From NCBI GenBank assembly GCA_033557465.1, contig CM066032.1, positions 52,550,955-52,614,954 of the forward strand: a stretch of 64,000 bases of DNA. The letters are read 5' to 3'. Position numbers and translations under genes: made by a program. This document shows, piece after piece, positions 37,516-49,034 of the stretch (within the stretch, counting starts at the first letter, position 1; the number at the start of each line of letters is the position of its first letter). Origin of the DNA: Ichthyophis bannanicus. Lineage: Eukaryota; Chordata; Amphibia; Gymnophiona; Ichthyophiidae. The notes beneath the pieces are model-generated. The model had not been told where the DNA came from and did no database searches. It saw only the letters and a program-made list of their open reading frames with translations.

Positions 37516-40338
37516 CACAGGTACACTACCAAAAATCTGCCTCCAGTTTTGCAACTGATTCCTATAGATTTTGGGGTGCTGAATCCAGGGAAAATAGCCA
37601 AAATGTTCCATCACGTCACGTTTTCTTGCAAAATTAGATTTCTTACCCATATAAGGAATGTTCACATAATTTTCTTTTAGCCGACTGCAGTTTATTTTCT
37701 TGGCCCAAAATAGAGGTTGTAATGGTTAACTAGAAACACTCCCTCATGATATTTTAGAGTGTTTTGTATTCATTTTATACATTAACAGGACAATTGGGAG
37801 GCGGGGGGCTAAATCCAGTACTCGCGCTGGCGCATGTTCTTTCCTGTTCGCCTCGCCTCGTTCGCTCGCTCAAACACGGTGGTTGCGACATGAACGTTCC
37901 TGTCAAATTTCAGTTTCTTGCAAGTTCATTATTATCTTTTGTTTGCTCAGTCGTAATCAAGCTTTATTCCGAAGTGGTTCACTACAGTTGTAGTTTGCAG
38001 TGCTGTGTATTTGTGATGGCTCACAGAGCCAGAGGTTGCGTCAACTCTCCGGACAGTTTTTGTTTTATTTGTGGGGAATATACCGTGAAAAAGCGGCAGA
38101 GGAACATTTCTGCATTTATTAAAAAAGTATATTTCGCCTATTTCGGTTTGAAGTTAGGCAATCAAGACAAACCGTGGGCTCCTCACAAAGTGTGCAAGAC
38201 ATGTGAGGAAGATCTACGCTTATGGATGAAAGGTAAAAAACAAGCATTTCGTTTCGGAATACCTATGATGTGGCGTGAACAAAGAGACCACAGCAGTGAC
38301 TGCTATTTTTGCTCTTGCATTGTGAAGGGATACAACTTAAAAAGTAATAAGTTACCCCAACCTTCCCTCAGCAATTAGGTCTATGCCTCATAGCAACGAA
38401 GTACCTGTGCCTGAACCACCAAAATCTTTGGATCATATTTGTGTGGACGGTTCTGATCATGATGAGACTCATCAGATGGCTTTTCCCGATGAGTCCAGTA
38501 CTTCCGAGTTTGAAACTGAACCAGATCCGAAACCTGAACTTTTCTCTCAAGCTGAATTGAATGATTTAGTCCGGGATTTAGGACTCCCAAAAGATGCTGC
38601 CCAACTGCTAGGTTCTCGGCTTAAACAGAAAAATCTATTGTCACCAGGAACAACTTTTTATTGGTACCGCAACCGCGAGACACAATTTTTGAAGTATTTC
38701 AGCAAAGAGGAAAATTTGGTATTTTGCAACGATATATACGGAGTGATGGAAAAGTTTAAACTCAAGTATGATCCTGCTGAATGGCAGCTGTTCATTGAGT
38801 CGTCAAAAGACAGCATAAAAGGTGTTCTTCTTCATAATGGCAACACATTCGCTTCAGTTCATATTGCTCACTCTGTTATTCTCCAAGAAAAATACGAGAA
38901 TTTGGCCCTGATTCTTCAGAAGATTCGTTATGATGAGCATAAGTGGATGATTTGTGGAGACTTTAAAATTCTATCCATGCTATTAGGGCAGCAATCCGGT
39001 TTCACCAAATATCCCTGCTTTCTTTGCTTGTGGGATAGCCGGGCCCGCGACCTACACTGGGGGAAAAAAGACTGGCCAATTCGGGAGTATTTGAGACCCG
39101 GTGAGAAAAATGTTCTTCATGAGAGCTTGGTACCTCGTGATAAAATTCTATTACCACCTCTCCACATTAAGTTGGGTCTCATTAAGCAATTCATCAAGTA
39201 CCTTCCAAAAGATGGTGAGTGCTTTCGGTACCTTTGCTCAAAGTTCCCCCGACTTTCTGAAGCAAAGCTAAAGGAAGGAGTGTTTGTTGGCCCTGATATA
39301 AGGAAACTCATTTCAGATGGAGCATTCGCTGAAACGATGTCTGAGAAGGAAAAAGAAGCCTGGGATTCCTTCAAGGATGTTGTTCTCAAATTCTTGGGGA
39401 ACAGGCGGGATGAGAACTATAAGGATATTGTTGCCAGGATGCTCAATGCCTTCAAAGAACAAGGCTGTAACATGAGCCTGAAAGTCCATTTCTTGCACTC
39501 CCATGTGAACTACTTTCCCGAAAACTTGGGGGCGTACAGTGAAGAACAAGGTGAAAGGTTTCACCAGGACATCAAGGACGCAGAGAGAAGGTACCAAGGA
39601 AGATGGAACACCACTATGATGGCTGATTTCTGCTGGTTGCTGCTGCGGGAAACCCCAGATGAAAAATACGCCAAGCAGCGCACCAAGAGAAGCATTCGGG
39701 GGAAGAAGAAACGGGCCCACCAGGAGATTGATTGACCCAAGAATGACTTTAAAATCTAAACTGTGTTGACAAATATCGTGTTTTTACTAAACTTTGAAAT
39801 AAAAATTTGCTAGTTATTACCACAGTGTCGGATCTCATTTATTAGAATTTTATTTTCACACCATCGGGTGTTTGTCTTCATGTATTGCAATGGTGCGGTT
39901 TGCGTTTTCTATTCTTACATACATACCTGTACAACATTTTTTGAACATTTCTTTGCTTTGCTTTGTGTCTAACCTCGCTCTTATATGCGCAATGTTTGTG
40001 CACATGTATGTGGCTGTTTTAAGTGCAGACAATTTTGCTACCATCACAGTGTGTTTTGTTGACATTACTCTATTCTTATGTGCTGCCTTGTTACAATTTC
40101 TTTATTCTTATTTGAATAACTACTAAACAATTAGTATAAAGAATTCATCCAAGAAACTTTTATCTCGATCGCACTCAATCTGAAACGTTCACCTCAAACT
40201 GCTAACCCAATGTAGCAAAAAATCTGTACGTGATGGAGCAAATTGGTTACCAAATTTGGATTCAGCGCACCAAAAAACGTAAAAATCAATCGAAACATTA
40301 GAGGCAGTTTAAAAAAAATTTTTTTTAGTGTACCTGTG
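37516..40338 (+). mobile_element. DNA transposon with long inverted repeats and orphan protein
   Basis: Terminal inverted repeats: CACAGGTACACTA (37,516-37,528) and TAGTGTACCTGTG (40,326-40,338). The inverted similarity continues about 105-115 bp inward with indels: CTGCCTC, TTTTGG-GTG-GCTGAATCCA and CCATCACGT occur in the same order at both ends. Total 2,823 bp, inserted in the (AAC)n tail of a BovB. Flanks both show CAA next to the ends, so a 3-bp duplication is possible but the repeat context makes it ambiguous. The single gene (38,016-39,735) would be its transposase. I cannot place it in a known superfamily. Confidence 0.78.
38016..39735 (+). pseudogene. Orphan transposase-like protein, one frameshift
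   Basis: Two frames joined by a one-base shift near 38,351: the upstream part (ATG 38,016) runs in one frame, and the downstream frame reads without interruption from about 38,352 to the TGA at 39,733. The N-terminal part has a zinc-like pattern (CFICGEYT, then HKVCKTCEEDL, then CYFCSC). The downstream 450 residues contain FYWYRNRE, LLHNGNTFASVHIAHS, WMICGDFKILSMLLGQQSGF, CFLCLWDSRARDLHW and EEQGERFHQDIKDAERRYQG. The acidic residues in ICGDFK and in EEQGERFH, with one in LFIESSK, are candidate RNase H-fold catalytic sites. I recall similar uncharacterised proteins in invertebrates and fish, from memory only. A poly(A) signal AATAAA follows at about 39,798. Confidence 0.75.
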
Positions 40339-40342
40339 CAAT

Positions 40343-40671
40343 AAATAGTTTATCCTGTAACTTCATTGCATGTCCTCTAGTCTTTCTATATTCTGATAAC
40401 ATAAACAATCGATCTACTTTTACCCGTTCCACTCCGTTCATTAATTTATAGACTTCTATCATATCTCCCCTCAGCTATATCTTTTCCAGGTTAAAGAGCC
40501 CTAACCTTTTTAGCCTTTCTTCATAGGAGTATCCTTCCATCCCCTTTACCATTTTGGTGGCTCTTCTCTGAACCTTTTCTAATACCACTATATCCTATTT
40601 AAGATACGGTGACCAGAATTGCACACAATATTCAAGGTGCGGTCTCACCATGGAACGATATAGAGGCATTA
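40343..40671 (-). mobile_element. CR1 LINE, middle piece of the split copy
   Basis: Continues the CR1 of 36,023-36,391 after the BovB and DNA transposon. Encodes the ORF2 C-terminal blocks on the minus strand. It is interrupted again by an L2 tail element at about 40,672. Confidence 0.88.
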
Positions 40672-40894
40672 TATTTATTTATTTATTTTATTTATTTAAC
40701 AACATTTATATACCGCGCTATTTGTTATCAGTGCGGTTTACATATAACAAAGGTTGCACAGTCAGAAGACTGTTCTGTGCTTACATTGTAACAGGAGATT
40801 AAACTTGGAGCAACAGGGATACTATATACATATGTACATCAAACATAATTAGATTAGCTTGGTATTTTCAAGAAGAGCTAAGGCAAGCTCAAAA
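40672..40894 (-). mobile_element. L2 3'-end short insertion inside CR1
   Basis: Starts with (ATTT)n, then 'tatataccgcgctatttgtt' and 'agtgcggtttacatataaca', the L2-type tail on the minus strand. CR1 sequence is continuous on either side; the flanks 'agaggcattata' and 'agaggtataata' look like a target duplication with small changes. Confidence 0.75.
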
Positions 40895-41790
40895 ATACTT
40901 GTGACAGAGGTATAATATCCATTGTTTTATTTTCCATTCCTTTCCTTATAATACCTAGCATTCTATTTGCTCTCTTGGCAGCCGCTGCACACTGGGCCGA
41001 GGGTTTTAACATGTTATCCACAATGACGCCTAAATCTTTTTCCTGGGTGGTGGTTCCTAATGTGGAACCTTGCATCGTGTAACCATAGTTTGGGTTGTTC
41101 TTCCCTAGGTGCATATCTTTGCACTTGTCCACATTAAATTTCATCTGCCATTTGATGCCCAGTCTTCCATTTTATCAAGATCGTCTTGCAATTTTCCACA
41201 GTCCTCTTGGGTTTTAACAACTTTAAATAGTTTTGTGTCATCTGCAAATTTCATAACCTCACTCATTAGTCCACTTTCCAGGTCATTTATGAATATGTCG
41301 AAAAGCAGCGGACCCAGCACAGATCACTAGGGTACACTACTATTCATCTTTCTCCATTGGGAAAATTGGCCATTTAGCCCTACACTCAGCTTTCTATCTT
41401 TTAATCAGTTCCTGATCCACAATAGTACACTGCCTCCTATCCCATGACTCTTCAGTTTTGCCAAAAGTCTCTGATGAAGGACCTTGTCAAAGGCTTTCTG
41501 AAAGTCCAGATACACTATATCAACCGATTCACCTTTGTCTACCTGTTTATTCACACCTTCAAAAAAATATATCAGATTAGTAAGACAAGATCTTCCTTGT
41601 CTAAAGCCATGTTGGCTGTCTCCCATTAGGCCATGACTATCTACATGCTGTGTAATTTTGTTCTTTAAGATGGTTTCTACCATTTTCCCCAGTACTGACG
41701 TCAGGCTCACCGGTCTGTAATTTCCCGGATCACCCCTGGAACCCTTTTTAAAAATTGGCGTTACATTGGCAATCCTCCAATCTTCAAGTA
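40895..41790 (-). mobile_element. CR1 LINE, right piece of the split copy
   Basis: Minus-strand CR1 ORF2 from the linker after FADD (40,895) to EDWRIANVTPIFKKG (about 41,790), including the frame 41,797-41,405 with GNYRPVSLTSVLGK, QHGFRQGRSCLTN and YLDFQKAFDKV. A new CR1 3' end abuts at 41,791. Confidence 0.88.
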
Positions 41791-42845
41791 AGAACATAAG
41801 AACATAAGAACATAAGAAATGCCATACTGGGTCAGACCGAGGTCCATCAAGCCCAGTATCCTGTTTCCAACAGTGGCCAATCTAGGTCATACGTACCTAG
41901 CAGTTTCCCCAAAAGACACAGGTTCTGCAGTGCTTGTACTAGGCCAAGCATTGATATCCTGGGTCCCTTTTTAATAGTGGTTTATGGACCTTTCCTCCAG
42001 GAACTTGTCCAAACCTTTTTTAAACCCAGCTATACTAACAGCCCTTACTACATCCTCCGGTAACAGATTCCAGAGTTTGATTACACGTTGAGAGAAGAAA
42101 TATTTTCTCCTATTTGTCTTAAATAGTTTACCCTGTAGCTTCATTACATGCCCCCTAGTCCTTCTATATTCTGATAGCGTAAACAATTTATCCACGTTTA
42201 TCCGTTCCACTCCATTCATTAATTTATACACCTCTATCATATCTCCCCTCAGCCGCCTCTTTTCTAGGTTAAAGAGCCCTAACCTTTTTAGCCTCTCTTC
42301 ATAGGAGTAGCCTTCCATCCCCTTCACCAATTTGGTGGCTCTTCTCTGTACTTTTTCTAATAACTCTATGTCCTTTTTAAGATACGGTGACCAGAATTGC
42401 ACACAATATTCAAGGTGCGGTCGTACCATGGAGCGATACAGAGGCATTATAATATCCTTTGTTTTATTCTCCATCCCTTTCCTTATGATACCTAGCATTC
42501 TATTTGCTTTCTTGGCCGCCGCTGCACACTGGGCGGAGGGTTTTAACATGTTATCCACGATGACTCCTAAATCTTTTTCCTGGGTGGTGGTTTCTAATGT
42601 GGAGCCTTGCATCTTGTAACTATAGTGTGGGTTGTTCTTTCCTAGGTGCATAACTTTGCACTTGTCCACATTAAATTTCATCTGCCATTTGGATGCCCAG
42701 TCTTCCAATTTATCCAGATCCTCCTGCAGTTTTCCACAATCCTCTTGGGTTTTAACAACTTTAAACAGTTTTGTGTCATCTGCAAATTTGATTACCTCAC
42801 TAGTTATTCCCTTTTCCAGGTCATTTATGAATATGTCAAAAAGTA
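41791..42845 (-). mobile_element. Near-full-length CR1, 3' piece (host of CR1 at 42,846)
   Basis: The 3' tail has three AAGAACAT-type 8-mers at 41,791-41,813, then 3' UTR and ORF2 C-terminus (frame 42,993-41,971 with [17 protein letters not shown] and [11 protein letters not shown]) up to AAGTA at 42,841-42,845. The element continues at 44,983 after an opposite CR1. Confidence 0.9.
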
Positions 42846-44800
42846 CTTTAAGAAAAGTGGAAGGAAGTCCAAAAAATTGCCAGCATGGTTTAAAGCTGAG
42901 GTCAGAGAGGCTGTTGTTGCCAAAAAAGCATCTTTCAAGAAATGGAAAAAAGAGCCAAATGATGAAACCTGGAAACAGCACAAGCACTGGCAAGTCAAAT
43001 GCAAGGCATTGATAAGGCAGGCAAAGAGAGAATTTGAGAAGAAGCTTGCTGCGGAAGCAAAAACGCGAAATAAAGACCTTTTCAAGTACATTCGTAGCAA
43101 AAAACCCGTGAGAGAGTCAGTTGGTCCATTAGATGATAAAGGGGTTAAAGGAGCACTAAGAGGCGACAAGGCGATAGCGGAGAGACTGAATGAATTCTTT
43201 GCTTCGGTCTTTACTGAGGAAGATGTAGGGATGTTACCCACGACTGAAGTGGTATTTAAAGGTGTGGAAGAATTGAAGGAAATATCGATACATCGGGAAG
43301 ATGTCCTACAACTATTAGATAAACTGAAGAGTAGCAAATCACCTGGGCCGGATGGTATACATCCAAGGGTGTTGAAAGAACTGAAATTTGAGATTGCAGA
43401 CCTGCTATCAGTAATCTGTGAACTATCATTAAAATCATCTCTAATACCTGAGGATTGGAGGATCGCCAATGTAACACCAATTTTTAAAAAGGGTTCGAGG
43501 GGTGATCCGGGAAACTACAGACCGGTGAGCCTGACATCAGTACCGGGAAAAATGGTAGAAACCATCATAAAGAATAAAATTACTCAGCATATAGATAGTC
43601 ATGACCTAATGGGAGACAGCCAACATGGCTTTAGACAAGGAAGATCTTGTCTTACTAATCTGTTATGTTTTTTTGAAGGAGTGAATAAACAGGTGGACAA
43701 AGGTGAGTCGGTTGATATTGTGTATCTGGACTTTCAGAAAGCCTTTGACAAGGTCCCTCATGAGAGACTTTTGGCAAAACTAAAGAGTCATGGGATAGGA
43801 GGCAGTGTACTACTGTGGATCAGGAACTGGTTAAAAGATAGAAAGCAGAGGGTAGGGCTAAATGGCCAATTTTCCCAATGGAGAAAGGTGAATAGTGGTG
43901 TACCCCAGGGATCTGTGCTGGGTCCGCTGCTTTTTGACATATTCATAAATGACCTGGAAAGTGGAATAACGAGTGAGGTTATCAAATTTGCTGATGACAC
44001 AAAACTATTTAAAGTTGTTAAAACCCAGGAGGATTGTGGAAAATTGCAAGAGGATCTTGATAAATTGGAAGACTGGGCATCAAAATGGCAGATGAAATTT
44101 AATGTGGAGAAGTGCAAGGTTATGCACCTAGGGAAGAACAACCCAAACTATGGTTACACGATGCAAGGTTCCACATTAGGAACCACCACCCAAGAAAAAG
44201 ATTTAGGCGTCCTTGTGGATACCATGTTAAAACCCTCGGCCCAGTGTGCAGCGGCGGCCAAGAGAGCAAATAGAATGCTAGGTATGATAAGGAAAGGAAT
44301 GGAAAATAAAACAAAAGATATTATAATGCCTCTATATCGTTCCATGGTGAGACCGCACCTTGAATATTGTGTGCAATTCTGGTCGCCATATCTTAAAAAG
44401 GATATAGCAATTTTAGAAAAGGTTCAGAGAAGAGCCACCAAAATGGTAAAGGGGATGGAAGGCTACTCCTATGAAGAAAGGCTAAAAAGGTTGGGGCTCT
44501 TTAACCTGGAAAAGAGACGGCTGAGGGGAGATATGATAGAAGTCTATAAATTAATGAACGGAGTGGAACGGGTAAACGTAGATTGATTGTTTACCTTATC
44601 ATAATATAGAAAGACTAGGGGACATGCAATGAAGCTACAGGGTAAACTATTTAAGACTAATAAAAGAAAATATTTTTTCACTCAACGTGTAATCAAACTC
44701 TGGAATTTGTTACCGGAGGATGTAGTAAAGGCTGTTAGTGTAGCTGGGTTTAAAAAAGGTTTGAACAAGTTCCTGGAGGAAAGGTCCATAAACCATTATT
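42846..44800 (+). pseudogene. CR1 ORF2 RT region, one stop near the end
   Basis: The frame is clean from the insertion boundary to 44,583, then a TGA (44,584-44,586) where sister copies have CGA, so a single CpG transition explains it. The remaining C-terminus continues to SINHY at about 44,800. It shows SPGPDGIHPRVLKEL, GDPGNYRPVSLTSVPGK, QHGFRQGRSCLTNLL, YLDFQKAFDKVPHERL, SGVPQGSVLGPLLFDIFINDL and FADDTKLFK (about 43,990). The endonuclease is missing because of 5' truncation. Confidence 0.92.
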
Positions 44801-44982
44801 AAGAAGGGACCCAGGATATCAATGCTTGAACCAATACAAGCATTGTGGAACCTGTGTCCCTTGGGGAAACTGCTAGGTACGTATGACCTAGATTGGCCAC
44901 TGTTGGAAACAGAATACTGGGCTTGATGGACCTTGGTCTGACCCAGTATGGCATATCTTATGTTCTTATGTTCTTATGTTCT
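42846..44982 (+). mobile_element. CR1 LINE, 5' truncated, inserted in opposite CR1 (TSD AAGTA)
   Basis: Flanked by AAGTA (42,841-42,845 and 44,983-44,987). Starts at the end of the endonuclease linker and runs through RT to a complete 3' end with TTATGTTC 8-mers at 44,959-44,982. This fixes the order: the minus-strand CR1 arrived first, then this copy. Confidence 0.92.
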
Positions 44983-45963
44983 AAGTAGCGGACCCAGTAC
45001 AGATCCCTGGGGTACTCCACTATTCACCTTTTTCCATTGGGAATATTGGCCATTTAGCCCTACCCTCTGCTTTCTATCTTTTAACCAGTTCCCGATCCAC
45101 AATAGTACACTGCCTCCTATCCCATGACTTTTTAGCTTCGCCAAAAGTCTCTGATGGGGGACCTTGTCAAAAGCTTTCTGAAAGTCCAGATACACTATAT
45201 CAACCGACTCACCTTTGTCTACCTGTTTATGCACACCTTCAAAAAAACAGATCAGATTAGTAAGACAAGATCTTCCTTGTCTAAAGCCATGTTGGCTGTC
45301 TCCCATTAGGCCATGACTATCTACATGCTGTGTAATTTTGTTCTTTATGATGGCTTCTACCATTTTCCCTGGTACTGACGTCAGGCTCACCGGTCTGTAA
45401 TTTCCCGGGTCACCCCTGGAACCCTTTTTAAAAATTGGTGTTACGTTGGCGACCCTCCAATCTTCAGGTATTACAGATGATTTTAATGAAAGTTCACAGA
45501 TTACCAATAACAGGTCTGCAATCTCATATTTCAGTTCTTTCAACACTGTGGGATGTATACCATCCGGTCCAGGTGATTTGCTACTATTCAGTTTATCAAA
45601 TAGTTGTAATACATCTTCCCGTTGTAGCAATGTTTCTATCAATTCTTCTGCAGTATCACCTTTAAATACCACTTCAGTCTTGGGTAACATCCCTACATCT
45701 TCCTCAGTAAAGACCGAAGCAAAGAATTCAAGTCTCTCCACTATAGCCTTATCTCCTCTTACTGCCCCTTTTACCCCTCCATCATCTAATGGTCCAATAG
45801 ACTCTCTCAGAGGCCTTTTGCTAAGAATGTACTTACAAAAGTCTTTATTTCGTGTTTTTGCTTCCGTAGCAAGTTCCTTCTCAAATTCTCGCTTTGCCTG
45901 CCTTATCAATGCTTTGCATTTAACTTGCCAGTGCTTGTACTTTTTCCAGTTTTCATCGTTTGG

Positions 45964-47086
45964 CTATTTTTTCCATTTCCTGAAAGATGCTTTTTTGGCA
46001 GCAACAGCCTCTCTGACCTCACCTTTAAACCATGCTGGCAGTTTTTTGGACTTTCTTCCACTTTTCTTAATGCGTGGAATACAGCTGGTCTGGGCTTTCA
46101 GGATAGTATTTTTAAACAACACCCAAGCTTGATGTAAATCTTTAACCTTTGCAACCGCTCCTTTTAGTTTTTTCTTAGCTATATTCCTCATTTTATCATA
46201 GTCTCCCTTCCGAAAGTTAAAAGGTAGTACTGTGGATTTCTTTACTATCCCTCCTCCACTAACTAAATCAAACACGATCATGCTATGATCACTATTGCCA
46301 AGTGGTCCCAACACCCTTATTTCTTGCACCAGATCTGGTGTTCCCCTAAGGACTAGGTCCAGTATGGCTTCCCCTCTGGTCGGTTCATGAACCAGCTGTT
46401 CCAAGAAGCAGTCATTTATTTTAGCAGGCATCTAGGAACTTTATCTCCCTAGCATGTCCTGCCGTGACACTGATCCAGTCGATACCGGGGTAATTGAAAT
46501 CACCCATTATTACTACTCTGCTGTGACTTTTGTTAGCTTCCTTGATTTCTTTGAGCATTTCATCATCTATTTGTTCATTCTGGCCAGGCGGTTGATAGTA
46601 TACCCCCACTGCCATCACCTTCCCCTTCATACATGGAATTTCAATCCATAGAGATTCTACAGCAAATTTTGTTTCCTGCAAGACTTTAATCCTTTCTGTC
46701 TCAATGCCCTCTCTAACATAGAGTGCAACCCCTCCACCAATTTGATCATTTCTATCATTATGATATAGTTTGTATCCAGGTATCACAGTGTCCCACTGGT
46801 TATCCTCCTTCCACCATGTCTCTGAGATTGCAATCATATCTAACCTCTCATTTAGAGCTATATATTCTAACTCTCCCATCTTATTGTTTAGACTTCTAGC
46901 ATTTGCATACAAGCATTTTAGAAACTGTATTTTTTTAATATTAATCTGGCTATTGATAGACATGGGTAATTTGGGATCTTTAAGCTTTTTCTGCTCCATA
47001 ATCGAGGGCATTTGGGCTACTTTACTCTTTTTTGGAACTTCTCTGCTTTTGGTAGTATCCTTCAAGGATACCTTCTTCCGATCCAT
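45964..47086 (-). pseudogene. CR1 ORF2 endonuclease, split
   Basis: Starts MDRKKVSLKDTTKSREV at 47,086. APE-type nuclease blocks: CLYANARSLNNKMGELE, the Glu in AISETWW, GGVALYVREGI, GVYYQPPG and MGDFNYPGIDW; a frame change at about 46,425 leads to the frame 46,431-45,964 with LGNSDHSMIVFDL (the SDH box) and the linker PRIKKSGRKSKKLPAWFKG. Same gene order as the copy at 57,750-58,444. Confidence 0.9.
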
Positions 47087-47238
47087 ATGCTCTTGGGCGA
47101 CTGTCGGCTTTCCCCTATTATCTAGTTTAAAAGCTGCTCTATCTCCTTTTTAAAGGTTAATGCCAGCAGCCTGGTTCCATCCCGGTTAAGGTAAAGCCGA
47201 TCCCTTTGGAAGAGCCCCTCTTTTCCCCAGAATGTTCC

Positions 47239-47777
47239 TCAGTTCCTAAAAAATCCAAAACCCTCATCTCTGCACCATTGTCTCATCCATGCATTGAGAC
47301 TCTGGAGCTCTGCCTGCCTTTTGGGTCCTGCGCGTGGAATGGGAAGCATTTCGGAGAACGTTATCCTGGAAGTTCTGGATTTCAACTTCCTACCTAAAAT
47401 CCTAAATTTAGCCTCCAAAACCTCCCTACCACATTTTCCTATGTCATTGGTACCAACATGTATCAAGACAGCAGATTCCTCCCCAGCACTATCTAAGTCC
47501 TTATCTAGGTGGTGCGTGAGGTCCGCTACCTTCGCACCATGCAGGCATGTTACCAGGCGATCATCACGTCCACCAGCCAGCCAGCTATCTACATGCCTAA
47601 TGATCGAATCACCAACTATAACGGCTGTCCTAACCCTTCCCTCATGGGCACATGGCCCTGGAGAAACTTCCTCGGTGCGAGAGGGTTTTACATCACCTGG
47701 AGGACAGGTCCTAGTTACAGGATCACTTCCTGCTACACCAGGGTGATGCTCTCCTGTCACGTGACCTCTCTCCTCCA
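47239..47777 (-). pseudogene. CR1 ORF1 esterase domain, C-terminal stop
   Basis: GDSL/SGNH hydrolase with AVIVGDSIIRHVDSW (catalytic Ser), LIHVGTNDIGKCG and a Trp-to-stop change (TGG to TGA) right after GFGFFRN near 47,240, which removes the DGLHLN catalytic block still visible beyond in the sister copy at 58,480. The N-terminal zinc finger is absent at the cut edge. Confidence 0.85.
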
Positions 47778-47805
47778 TGGCAACAGGATGGAGGAGAGAG
47801 GTCAC
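47761..47805. repeat. Perfect 16-bp snap-back inverted repeat at CR1 5' edge
   Basis: Arms 'gtgacctctctcctcc' (47,761-47,776) and 'ggaggagagaggtcac' (47,790-47,805) with a 13-bp loop. The left arm is normal CR1 ORF1 sequence; the right arm is not present at that place in the sister CR1 (59,130-59,150), so it arose by copying back. Confidence 0.8.
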
Positions 47806-48049
47806 TGCACAGCCTGTTAGTCCTTTTCACCCCCCGTCCTCCCAACAAACACCACAGCCAATTCAACCAAATAATCAATTTTATCGTACTTCAGGTTACT
47901 GTCCCACATACTACAGCAGGGAGGGATACGGGACTAGACTGAAGTTCCTTAAGGAACAACAATTAGCAGGTAAGTCTAATTTAACCTTCCTTAGCGGCCC
48001 TCCAGTCTAGTCCCAAACATCTGGGGATGTAACAGAGCAGTAAGAACAA

Positions 48050-48961
48050 TCAATGGGAGGGACCTGCTAGACCAGCCTGAAGTACTGCCGAACCAAACTT
48101 AGCGTCCCCCTCCGCTTGCACATCAATGCGATAGTGTTTGACAAAAGAAGACAACGATGAGCATGTCGCTGCCTTACAAATCTCAAATGCAGGCACTAGA
48201 CTGCACTCCGCCCAGGAAGCCGCCTGTGCCCTAGTTGAATGGGCTTGCAACCCCTTTGGAATTGCCTTGCCCTTTAGGATATATGCCGATGCAATAGCCT
48301 CCTTCAGCCACCTTTCAATAGAGGAATTTGCCGCCGCCTGCTCCCCTTGTTTCGGCCCCCCAAACAAAACAAACAATCTATCCGTCTTGCGGAAGACAGC
48401 TGTTCTCTTCAAATATGCCTTTAATACCTGACTAACATCCAAGCGATGTAATCAACCATTGGACGTATCTTTGGCAGAGTTCGGGAACACAGGCAAAGAC
48501 ACCACCTGATTCACATGAAACACTGATATCACCTTGGGTAAGAACGAAGGCACTGTTCGCAATACCACCTTACCTTCATAGAAGGACAAGAATGGCTGCC
48601 GACAAAATAAAGCCTGCAATTCCGAGATCCTCCTTGCCGAAGAAATCACGAACAAAAACATCACTTTTAGTGTAAGATCTTTCAACGTTGCTTTTGCCAA
48701 CAGCTCAAAAGGTTCCTTCACCAAAGAGTCCAACACCACATTGAGATCCCATGTTGGTACTGGAGTCCTGCATGGCGGTCTCAAAAGAGTTGTCGCTCTC
48801 AAAAACCTCCTAACATCCGGATGAGACCCCAGCACCTTTCCCTGCACTTTCCCACGATAACAAGAGAGTGCTGCTAAGTGAATCCGTAGAGATGCTGCCG
48901 CCAGCTCTTTATCAAAACCAGCCTGAAGAAAAGCCAGAATTTGCAGTATTATGGCTCTCAA
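48050..48961 (-). pseudogene. DIRS tyrosine recombinase, split by a stop
   Basis: Two frames, 48,961-48,452 and 48,442-48,050, nearly contiguous. First frame: ILAFLQAGFDKELAAASLR N-terminal arm, DVRRFLRATTLLRPPC, LKVMFLFVISSARRISELQA with the first catalytic Arg. Second frame: the HxxR box in QAHSTRAQAASWAECS and a candidate nucleophile Tyr in SSFVKHYRIDVQ. The R...HxxR...Y order is the signature of the family. One stop or frameshift near 48,445 separates the halves. Confidence 0.88.
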
Positions 48962-49034
48962 TGCCTGTACTCGCCTCTCGGTACACCATGACTCGAACAG
49001 CTGCCAAATTCACACATACGCCATTGAGGTGGAC

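Larger units (their letters stand above)
44983..47789 (-). mobile_element. Near-full-length CR1, 5' piece with endonuclease and ORF1
   Basis: Continuation of the CR1 at 41,791-42,845: RT N-terminal half (45,909-44,974), endonuclease (47,086-45,964) and ORF1 esterase (47,777-47,239). The 5' edge is cut at about 47,789 at a snap-back hairpin. Broken in several frames. Confidence 0.9.

Noticed and set aside
37508..37516. Long target duplication for the DNA transposon
   Set aside because: The left flank is an (AAC)n tail, so only CAA is shared with the right flank and any length beyond 3 bp cannot be shown.
42646..44586. Single 646-residue ORF
   Set aside because: Its first ~65 residues are antisense to a minus-strand CR1; the real CR1 coding starts at the insertion boundary 42,846. 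It is a chimera of two elements.
46770..47153. Plus-strand ORF repeated at 58,128-58,511
   Set aside because: Conserved between two places only because it is antisense to the CR1 endonuclease.
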